DNA from: an uncultured Clostridium sp.
Lineage (GTDB): Bacteria; Bacillota; Clostridia; Lachnospirales; Lachnospiraceae
Length of the DNA stretch: 37,074 bases
Assembly: GCA_900555045.1 (NCBI GenBank)
Contig: USJW01000042.1
Span: 1-37,074 of the forward strand
Direction: 5' to 3'
Shown: in pieces, positions 1-8,900 of the stretch
How the letters are laid out: each line of letters starts with the position of its first letter
Position numbering within the stretch: the stretch's first letter is position 1
Program-made: the position numbers and the translations under genes
The notes under the pieces: generated by a model
Told to the model about the DNA's origin: nothing
Database searches by the model: none
Seen by the model: the letters and a program-made list of their open reading frames with translations, nothing else

Positions 1-4
1 AAAG

Positions 5-33
5 ATTATGCTAAATGTCTTATTTTTAGCCAA
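5..33 (-). promoter_or_regulatory. Possible promoter reading off the left edge
   Basis: On the minus strand TTGGCT (28-33) and CATAAT (5-10) are separated by exactly 17 bases in very AT-rich DNA, just beyond the terminator of the spermidine-synthase-like gene. It would drive a minus-strand gene outside the window. The -35 match is only partial, so this is a weak call. Confidence 0.35.
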
Positions 34-150
34 TCATTTAAAAAATTTAAAAAATAATCGACTTTATATGTTAATAATTTCGTATATACTTTAATATATT
101 TTGTCGAATCTTGTCATCACTACCTCCGCCACCCCCTTGTCTCCTCCATC

Positions 151-196
151 AAAAAAACCACCCTAACACCTATCATTCAGTGTCGGATGGTTTTTT
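151..196. terminator. Bidirectional intrinsic terminator
   Basis: An inverted repeat pairs AACCATCC with GGGTGGTT, with an inner ACAC/GTGT stem. A run of A precedes it and a run of T follows it on the plus strand, so it can end transcription in both directions. It lies directly after the stop of the minus-strand gene ending at 240 and is its natural terminator. Outside this hairpin and the weak promoter, bases 1-239 show no gene. Confidence 0.8.
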
Positions 197-239
197 CTCT
201 TCGTTTCTACATCTGTTTCTTCCTATTACTTATATCTCC

Positions 240-2690
240 CTATTCCCCCACAACCCCTTCAACAAAATCCACAATCTGCCTGTCATAGTCCTCCAGAATC
301 TCCCTCTGCCCCGGATCCTCAAACTCCACATACGTCGCAGCCGAGGTCTTCATCCCCAGGAGCAGCTTCAGGTTTTCCTTTCCCCGCTCCCAGTAGGCCT
401 GGGCGTCGGTGGGGTTTAAATACTCCAGAACCGGCCGCCCGTCCGTGTTGCTGGGAAGATCCTGCGCAAAGTCCTCCGGGCGGATCTCACACACAAAGTG
501 GCTCAAAAACATGTACGGATCGTCCAGCGCCGTGTCCACGAGGTTCATCCGGCCCGCACCATCCCTGTACAGCGCCTCCAGGCGCGGGAAAGAGATCTGA
601 AGCGGCTCCTCCGTGCCCACCAGGCCCGCCACCGGCACAGACTCCCCCAACATCCCAAACCACACCGTGGCGTTCGGGAACACCTGGGAAAAGGTCTTCA
701 TGGTGATCTCAAGCTCTGTCCTTGAGAACTGGTGGACCGGGATCCACTGGACCATGATTCCCCCCGGGGCCAGCGCCCTCCGGCAGGCCTCGTAGTACTC
801 CCGGCTGAACATGTTTCCCGACCCGGAGCTCATGGGGAAGAAGATGTCCGCCACAATCACATCGTACGCCTCCCTGGAGGTCAACAGATAGTTTCGGGCG
901 TCGTCGATCACCAGGGACACATCCGGCGAGTCCAGGACGCCGCCGTTCTCCGCCTCAAAGCACCGGGCCGCCTCGGCCACCGCCCCGGAGATCTCTGCGC
1001 AGTCGATCTCCAGGCCTCCGTACTCCTGGACGCCCCGGAGCGTCACACCGGCTCCCAGCCCTTCCACCAGAACCTTTTTGGGCTCCGGGTGGAGCATCAG
1101 CGGGATGTACCCCAGGCGCCGGTGGTCCTCCGGCCCGTTCATATCGCTGGTGTTCTGGCAGTACAGCCGGTTGGTGGTCAGGTAGGTCTGCCCGTTTGGC
1201 AGGAAGTCCACCACGCTCGTGATTCCGTAGGCGTCCTCCCTGTAAAACCGGATATCCGCATACCCCTCCACGTCCTGCCCCGGCTTCAAGAAGGAGGTGG
1301 ACATCTCAAAGCGGTCCCACTTTGGAACTGCCAGGAAGGCAAGGGCAGCCGCGCCCAGCGACAGGCACGCCCAGAACCGACCGCCTTTTCCAGACAGCTT
1401 ACCAGGCGCACACGGCTGCGCGTTTCCGCCAAGACGCCTCTCCCGCACCGCCAGGCTCACTCCGACCGCCAGGTTCAAGCAGCCGTTTAACAGAATCGCC
1501 CCCTGGATCCCAAGGGCGTGCACCAGCAAAAACGAGGCCGCCAGGGAGCCGCAGGCGGATCCTATGGTGTTCCAACCCAGGACAACGCCCGCTTCCCGCC
1601 CCGGACCCGCGCTCCCGTCAACTAAAAGGCGGGATACCAGCGGATAGGCCATGCCCCACAAAACGGCGGGGATAAACAGGGTGAGGGCCGTGCAGCCCGC
1701 CTTCATCAGCGTGCCCACCAGGAAATAGCTCTGGCCGAACCGCAAAAACATCGCGTGCTGGGACTGGAATCCGTCGGTCCAAAACGGCAGCCGGGCCACC
1801 ACCTGGAGACTCAAAAACGTGCTGATTCCTAAGAGCACCTGGCTGGCGGCGAACAGCCTTAAATGCCGGCCCGTCCGCTTCGCGCACCAGGAGGCCAGAA
1901 GATTTCCGGCCCACAGGCCGAGCAGGTAGACTGCCAGGATCACCGCAAAATCGTACACGCTGTCCATGAAAAACAGCGTCAGAATCCGCGTCTGGTATAC
2001 CTGGAAGGCCATGCCGGTCATGCCGGAGACTGCGTACGCCGCCAGCACCCACGTTCTCAGCGTTCCAGGCAATGGGCTGCCCTTGCTCTGCGCATTGGCC
2101 ACCTGCCCCCGCTCGCTCTTTCCCGCCAGGATGAGTGCTGCGCCGGTCAGAACTGCGCCCGCCAGAGCACTCCCGCCCAGTCCCAGATACCGGATCAGAA
2201 AAAAGCCCGTGAGCACGGCCCCAATCACTGCCCCCAGCGTGTTGGCCGTGTAGACCGCGCCGCCGGAGCATGCTCCCCGGGCAGTAAGCGCCGGAAGGAC
2301 TCCACCCAGCAGAAATGTCGGGAGCAGCAGAGCCAAAAAGGAGATCGCCGCCCTCCAGAGCAGCTTTCCCCACGCTGGCCACGCAGCCTGCGCCCACATT
2401 TTGTTGGCCGCGGACAGTCCCCGGTAGATCACCGGCGACAGCAGGCACATAAGCGCTATCCCCAAAAGGACCAGCCGTATCGCCCGCTCCGGCCGCTTCT
2501 TCGTCCAACGGCCGATCATGAAATCTCCCAGTGCCATTCCGGCCATATAGCACCCGGTCACAACGCCGACCGCGTACACCGAGTTCCCCAAAATCAAACC
2601 CAGATAGCGCGCCCAGACCAGCTCATAGATAATCGATACAACTCCGCAGATCCAGGAAACTGTCAGAATCCGAATGGCACCTGTTTTCAT
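240..2690 (-). CDS. Membrane protein fused to a spermidine-synthase-like domain
   Basis: An 816-residue protein with two halves. Residues about 1-465 are a multi-spanning membrane region with many hydrophobic helices, as in fused MFS/spermidine synthase proteins. From about 475 to the end is a Rossmann methyltransferase-like domain of the SpeE family. It shows a nucleotide-type glycine loop (VLVEGLGAGVTL, near 540), an acidic strand end (DCAEIS), DDARNYL (near 597) and VADIFFPMSSGSG (near 613). Classical SpeE has a DxxD acidic pair at the last site; here only the first Asp is obvious, so aminopropyl transfer is not assured and the substrate is unknown. I chose the ATG at 2690 because AGGAGG lies 5 bases upstream; an upstream in-frame start at 2711 has no such site. 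The gene is preceded by the 51-bp repeat promoter array and a leader hairpin. Confidence 0.82.
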   Translation of the reverse strand: MKTGAIRILTVSWICGVVSIIYELVWARYLGLILGNSVYAVGVVTGCYMAGMALGDFMIGRWTKKRPERAIRLVLLGIALMCLLSPVIYRGLSAANKMWAQAAWPAWGKLLWRAAISFLALLLPTFLLGGVLPALTARGACSGGAVYTANTLGAVIGAVLTGFFLIRYLGLGGSALAGAVLTGAALILAGKSERGQVANAQSKGSPLPGTLRTWVLAAYAVSGMTGMAFQVYQTRILTLFFMDSVYDFAVILAVYLLGLWAGNLLASWCAKRTGRHLRLFAASQVLLGISTFLSLQVVARLPFWTDGFQSQHAMFLRFGQSYFLVGTLMKAGCTALTLFIPAVLWGMAYPLVSRLLVDGSAGPGREAGVVLGWNTIGSACGSLAASFLLVHALGIQGAILLNGCLNLAVGVSLAVRERRLGGNAQPCAPGKLSGKGGRFWACLSLGAAALAFLAVPKWDRFEMSTSFLKPGQDVEGYADIRFYREDAYGITSVVDFLPNGQTYLTTNRLYCQNTSDMNGPEDHRRLGYIPLMLHPEPKKVLVEGLGAGVTLRGVQEYGGLEIDCAEISGAVAEAARCFEAENGGVLDSPDVSLVIDDARNYLLTSREAYDVIVADIFFPMSSGSGNMFSREYYEACRRALAPGGIMVQWIPVHQFSRTELEITMKTFSQVFPNATVWFGMLGESVPVAGLVGTEEPLQISFPRLEALYRDGAGRMNLVDTALDDPYMFLSHFVCEIRPEDFAQDLPSNTDGRPVLEYLNPTDAQAYWERGKENLKLLLGMKTSAATYVEFEDPGQREILEDYDRQIVDFVEGVVGE

Positions 2691-2706
2691 AATCTCCTCC
2701 TGAAAA

Positions 2707-2744
2707 GACAACCTCCCTGCCCTGAATCAGGACAGGGAAGTCAC
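2707..2744 (-). promoter_or_regulatory. Leader hairpin, 18-bp stem, upstream of the spermidine-synthase-like gene
   Basis: On the minus-strand RNA the two halves pair over about 18 bp with a 3-base loop, using several G-U pairs. On the plus-strand RNA those G-U positions become A-C mismatches, so the fold favours minus-strand RNA. It ends 16 bases before the start codon, followed by TTTTC and then the ribosome site. It could be an attenuator, a weak terminator for the upstream giant gene, or a translation-control element. Confidence 0.6.
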
Positions 2745-2748
2745 CCTG

Positions 2749-2923
2749 TTTTTACGTTTCTTTGATTATACCATGTCATTAACCGCAGGTTAATGATAAG
2801 TCTTACGTTTCCTTATTTACATCATGTCATTAACCGCAGGTTAATGATAAGGTTTACGTTTCCTTATTTACATCATGTCATTAACCGCAGGTTAATGATA
2901 AGGTTTACGTTTCCTTAATTACA
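2749..2923. repeat. Tandem 51-bp repeat, about 3.4 copies, each with a 21-bp palindrome
   Basis: Three copies of a 51-bp unit fill the spacer between the giant surface-protein gene and the spermidine-synthase-like gene. Each carries a perfect palindrome: TCATTAACC, a 3-base centre GCA, then GGTTAATGA. The palindromes are at 2776-2796, 2827-2847 and 2878-2898, exactly 51 bases apart. A partial copy of the unit's tail (TTTACGTTTC type) precedes the first palindrome. The repeats differ from each other at only a few bases, mainly next to the promoter-proximal copy. The array reaches to the base next to the stop codon of the upstream gene. Confidence 0.92.
2765..2793 (-). promoter_or_regulatory. 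Promoter for the spermidine-synthase-like gene, within repeat 1
   Basis: Minus strand: a perfect -10 TATAAT (2765-2770), a 17-base spacer and a -35-like TTAACC (2788-2793). The -35 lies inside an arm of the first palindrome, so a protein binding the palindrome would cover it. The equivalent -10 positions in repeats 2 and 3 read TGTAAA, so these copies look like weaker versions of the same promoter. The predicted start near 2757 gives a leader of about 65 bases containing the 2707-2744 hairpin. Confidence 0.6.
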
Positions 2924-5900
2924 TCACAAATTTTCTCCGTCGTCCCCGGCTTCGCCGCCATTCTGGCCGCCGTGGCCCTCCTGGCCGCCCTTGCCGGTGT
3001 TCTCCGGCAGTGCCGCCTGGCTGTCGCCCAGGGAAACGCTGCCGCTTCCCTGGTCTGCGCCGTCGGCCGGTTTGGACTGATCCTGGCCGCCCTGGCCCTT
3101 GTCGTCGGAGTCATCCGCGCTTCCGGACCCATCCGGCGTCGCCGGAGTTTCCGGGTCTGCGGGGTTCTCGGGATCTACCGGAGCCTCGGGATCTACCGGA
3201 GCCTCGGGATCCACCGGAGCCTCAGGATCTACCGGCGCCTCAGGATCCACCGGGTTCTCCGGGTCTACCGGAGCCTCAGGATCTACCGGATCCACCGGAT
3301 TCTCCGGATCTACCGGAGCCTCAGGATCTACCGGATTCTCCGGATCCACCGGATTCTCCGGGTCTACCGGATTCTCAGGATCTACCGGATTCTCCGGATC
3401 CACCGGAGCCTCAGGATCCACCGGCGCTTCCGGATCTAACGGTGCCTCAGGATCCACCGGAGCCTCAGGATCTACCGGATTCTCCGGATCTACCGGAGCC
3501 TCAGGATCTAACGGATTCTCCGGATCCACCGGCACCTCCGGATCTAACGGATTCTCCGGGTCTACCGGCACCTCCGGATTCACCGGCACCTCCGGATTCA
3601 CCGGCACTTCCGGCTTCACCACATTCTGTGCCGGCGGCACCACTGCCTCCTTCTCCTCGCGGATCAGGGTGATGGTGTACTCCTCGGCGTATCCGTCCTC
3701 GGTCTCAGCCGCAACCGTGATGACGTTCGTCTCCTCGTCCTCCAGCTCGACCTCGCAGCGTCCACTCTTGCACTCCGCGTCGTTGACCGTGACAATTTTT
3801 ACTGCCTCGGAGGCTGTGGCAACCCGCACCTCAACCGCCTCGGTGTCCTTGGCGATCTCCATCTCGTAGGCATACTCCTCGCCCTCCATGTCATGGATGG
3901 ACTTGCCGTCGATCCGGATGTCCTCGATCAGCGGCTCCTCAACATTCACAATCGTCTTGCCGCTCGACTCGCCGCTCACTGTGATGTCGTCCAGCAGCAT
4001 GTCTCCCTTGTAGCCTCCGCCCGTCGCAAAGATAATGTGGTCCACACTCTCCAGATTGTTCCGGAATTTGAGGCCGCTCTTGACGCAGCTGTCGTTCACA
4101 TACACATCAAAGCTGCCGCCCGCGATGTCTACCACATACTTGACGGAATACCATTCGTTCTTCTTGATCGGACAGATTGTAATGTTCTTATCGCCCGCAT
4201 CTCTGTAAACCAGATTTCCATCCGTCACATACGATTCCACAAGGAATCCATCCTTGCCGTCCTTGGGCTCGCCGTCGTGGAGGATAATCCGGAAGAACTT
4301 CGTCGCGCCACCAAACTGGTCCTTAATCCGGTACTCCACCGTCATCTGCCCGCTCTGGGCCTCAAAAGCTCCGGCAACCTGCGCCATTCCAGAGCCGTTG
4401 TCCAGCAGCCGCAGCGCCTGGTTCTCTTCCCCGTCGCTAGTATCCTTCACGACGTTCGCGCTCAGAACGCTTCCGTCCTCGACAGATACAGACCAGCCGT
4501 CCGCCGCAAACGCATCGCCCACATTCAAGGACTCAAAATCTTCCTCCAGCAGCACATCGCCCGGCACCACAACCTCCCCGCTGTCCTCGCCGAACTTCAG
4601 GGTGTAGGTCGTCACGTCCCCGTTCTGGGCCGTAACCTTGATCGTCGTGCTCTCCTCAAAGCTTGCCAGCTCCCCGACTTCCGCCTTGGCGTAGTAGTCT
4701 CTGGGAACCGCCTCAATCTCAGGCTTCTGCGCGGTGTCAAAGTCCTCCGGCAGCACCATCACAACCGTCTTCTTGTCTCCGTCCTGCTTCACCTCAAAGT
4801 CCGTGAAGCTCTCGCCGTTGACCGTGATGGACTCCAACGCGTCGTCCAACACCTCGATCTTCACGTCGTCCACCGCGATATCCGTTGCGGCCTTCGCGCC
4901 GGTGCCGATGATAAAGCAGCTGACAGAATCCGCTTCCACCACAAAACCGCAGTCCTTCGCAGCCAGCTGGCCGTCCACATAGGCGTCAAACGTCTTCTCG
5001 TCCATGTCAACCACATACTTGATGGTGTACCACTTATTCGCTGCAAGTCCGGTCTTGATGTTGATATTGCTCGAGGAGCTTCCGGCCCGGTAAACCAGCG
5101 TTCCGCCTGCGTTCAAGTAGGACTCCACCACAAAGCCGCTCTTGTCGGTGGGATCCGCCTTGGCCGCGCCGTCGTGCAGGATAAACCGGACGTAATTCTG
5201 TCCGCTCATCCGCTTGTCGTACAGCTTCCATTCGATGGAGAACTTGCCGCTCTGTGGCAGGAACTCCTTCGTGATGTATGCCAGGCTGTCGGAGCTCTCC
5301 TTGTTGGTGTCATACAGCGACACTGCCTGGTCACCGCTCATATTCACAACCGTCGCGCTGGTGTCGGGCGCAGTGCTCACATTCCAGCCCGCCGGCTGAT
5401 AACCTGCGGTATCCATCTCAAAATCATCCGCAAAGAACTCGTCGTCATGTCCCTGTGCGGTGACGAACACCACGTACATGTTGCCATTCTCGGCCTCCTC
5501 AGGCAGCTCCGCGTTGCTGGACAGCGTCACGGACTCTCCCTTTTTCACGGAAGCACAGTACAGAGAGTAAATCTGGCCGTCGATGGTGATGTCCTCCATG
5601 GTGTCCCCGAAGGTCACACCCTGGATCGTGTTTTCCAGCCACTTTGGCGTTGCGATCCGGTCGTCATGCGCCACGTAGACATTGATGTCCTGGAGCGCTC
5701 CGAAGGAGACCATGTCCTCCGCAACGTACCCGGTGTCCACGTTGGGCAGCCGCAGGTAATCCTCGTTGACCAGGTACAGCGGCAGATCGCCGAACTCGAT
5801 GTCCTCATCCGTGTAGACCGGTTTGCCCTTGGCCGCGGGGTTGGCCACGCCCGCCTTCTTCTGGGTCGCCGTTCCGCTGTAGCTGAAGTTGTCTACCAGC

Positions 5901-8900
5901 AGGGACGTGTAGCCCTTCTTCGCCGCGTTCTTGTCCTCCGGCTTGCTGCCGTCGCCCATTCCCGGGTAGGTTAACGCGTCCAGACTGTACTCAAACGTCT
6001 CGTTGAACGTGGTGGACAGTCCGTTCTCGTTGTCCACCGGCATGCTCTCCACCTCGATGCTGTCGGAGGCGAGTCCGTCTATGGATCCGGTCACTGCGAT
6101 CGTGCCCGGCTTGGTGGTGGTCCGAACCGCCACACGGGTAATTCCAGCCTCAATGTACAGAGACTTTTCATTGGTGGAGTGCTCCACTCCGCTGTTGTAT
6201 CCGCCTCTCCAGATCGAGCAGCCATTGTCGTTGATGGAGAAGTGAATCTTCTGGCCCAGGTTCTGGCCGTCATAGTTCAGACAGCGGTTTCCGTCCTGGT
6301 CCACCACCTCTGCGTCGATCAGCAGCACGTCGGAGCCGTTGGCTAAGAGCCCCTGAGGCCCTTCGATCGCGGTCAGGCGCACAGCCGCCGGCTCCCCGTG
6401 GGTTGCCTTGGATGTCCGGCAGACCTCCGCTCCGCTGGCGTCGTAGCCCACAGCCTCAAGTGTGCCCGGCTCGTAGGTCACGTTGTTGAAGGTAAACAGG
6501 TAGTCGTCGCTCTTTGCGCCCTTGCCCAAAGATTTCCCGTTCAGGAACAGCTCCACGCTGTCCGCGTCCGAGGTCACGTACACCGGTTTGACCGTGCCGT
6601 CCTTGTAGTTCCAGTGGCCCACAATGTAGGCGTCAATCTCATCGGTCTGGATCGTCTTCAGCGTAAAGTACGCTTCCTTCTCCAGCATCACAGCGTCCAC
6701 CTCGCCGCTGGCCCTGGTCACCTCCGAGTACACGCGCCCATGGCTGGTGGAATCGGAGAAAATCCAGTTTGCGCCGCCGTCATGGCTGACTTTGGCAATC
6801 TTCTTGTAGTTCTTCACCTGGTTGACCGCGAACTGCTCCGTGGTCAGGTTGTAGGTGCCGGAGTTCATCTTGTAGTCCTCAAATCCCTCCGTGTAGCGAT
6901 CCCACACGCCGCGGCGCGCTTCCTCGCGGTTGTACTCGCCTTCCACCTCCGGCTTAAAGCCCAGAGAGCTGGTGTTCATGCCGCCGTCGCCCTCGGTGGT
7001 GATACCGATGTCCACATACTTGGCCATGGTGCTGTTGCCGCGGCGCACGGAAACCAGGCGCTGGGAGGTGGCCGTCGTGTCGTCGTAGGAACCCGCGTTG
7101 ACTTTGGCCGCCTGGCCTCTGCCGTGGTGGTCGTACTGGCTGACGATCTCGCTGAGCGCCTTGGCCTCGGCGTCCGGCATGGACTGGTTGCCCAGCTCCC
7201 ACATGAAGATCGACGGATTGTTGCGGTAGTAGATGATCATGTCGCGGAACGCATTCTTGCGGACTCCGTACGCGGTATCGCTGTACACGCCGCCCACCGT
7301 GCTGCCCTCGCCGTCCACGCCGGGCTGTTCCACGATCAGGCCGTATTTATCCGACAGCTCAATCTGCGTCGGGGATCCGGCCGTGTGTCCCCAGCGGATA
7401 AAGTTTCCGCCTGCGTCCTTCATCAGCTTGATCACAAAGTCGTGCATCCAGTCAGGGTATGCGGCTCCTAAGCCCGCCCACTCGTTGGTGGCCTTCTGGC
7501 CCCAGCCGTGCAGCTTGACGTAATGCTCATTTAAGTACATGCCGTAGTCATTGGTAAAGCGAAAAATGCGGATTCCCAGAGAAGTCTCCTCCGTGTCCAC
7601 CTCTTCCCCGTCCACGATGATCCGGGACTGGACCTGATACAGATAAGGGTACGCGTCGGACCAGAAGGTGGGATCCTCCACCGTGGCCGTGAGCTTCACC
7701 ACCGTCTTCTCGCCCGGAGCCAGGGTGATCGCCTCGCTCTGCGCGCTGGCGGCCTCGGCGCCGTCCATGTCCTCCACATCCGCCTCGTAGGTGAAGGTCA
7801 TGGCCTCGTCGTACTCGTTCTGGATCTCGGCCTCAATGTGAACCGTCGCGGCTTCCTCCGTCTCATCCGACGTGTACACGTAGACGCCCTGGGTCTCCAG
7901 GAAGCTGTACAGCGGCAGCGTCACATGGAGCTTATCCGTCACATAGAGGTTGGCGTTGCGGTACAGACCTCCGTGGGTCGGATGCCAGTGGGAATCATGC
8001 CAGCTCAGCGCATCCGTGGTCCCCTCCGCGTAGTACGGGAACGAGTTGTCCACCATCACCGTGATCTGGTTGTCCCCGCCGAAATTTAAGTACGGAGTCA
8101 GATCGTATCCGAAGGGGATAAATCCGTTCTCGCAGACGCCCTCTAACAGCTGGCCGTTCAAGTACACATGGGCGGCCTGTCTTGCGGCCTCAAACTCCAG
8201 GAACACCTTCTTGCCCGCGTAGGACTGAGGGATTGTGAAGTCCTTCTTGTACCACGCCGTGCCGGTGTACATGCTGCGCTCGCCGTGGTGGCTTCCCTCC
8301 TTCTCCATGAAGTTGTCGAAGGTGTCAACATCGTTGTAGGTGTGGGGCAGGCTGACCTCCGTCCACGTGTCCCCCATCACATAGTCGGTCTCCCAGGGCT
8401 TCTCGGTCTCAGGGATCACCACAACGTCCGTCGCCGGTTTCACCTCGGACTCATTGTTCTCCTTGCCCACGCCCTTGGAAAACTTCCAGCCGGTGTTGAA
8501 GTTGAAGGCCAGTCTCCCCGCCTCCGTCTCCACCGGTGCCTCTGTAACCGCGACCTTAAAGGTCATGGTCTGCGTCTCATATCCGTCGGCCATAGCGGTG
8601 ATCGTAATCACTGCAGTGCCCGCGGACATTCCCTTCACGAGGATCTGTCCGCCCGTGACCGTCACCGACGCCACGGCCTCATCGCTGCTCACCGCCGTGA
8701 TCTGCGCGTCAGCCGCAGCCAGCTTTAACAGCACGTTCTTTTCCGATCCCGCGTAAAGGTTTTCAATATCCTTCACCGGCTCGGTGATGATATCGCCCTT
8801 CTCCGGGTCCGGCTTCTCGTCTGGTTTTTCATCCGGTTTCTCGTCCGGCTTTTCGTCCGGCTTATCGTCCGGCTTCTCATCGGGTTTCTCATCCGGCTTT

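Noticed and set aside
2749..2923. CRISPR array
   Set aside because: There are only three units, the parts between palindromes are themselves repeated, so no unique spacers exist, and no cas genes are present.
3099..3869. A plus-strand frame rich in Gly-Ser-Thr repeats that looks collagen-like
   Set aside because: It is the mirror of the 18-bp PVDPEx repeats of the giant surface protein; it has no ribosome site and its features follow from the coding strand.
3893..5974. A 693-codon plus-strand frame
   Set aside because: It lies entirely antisense to the CBM-like and Ig modules of the GH2 protein, which show clear domain homology; the antisense product is His/Arg/Leu-rich with no known domain.
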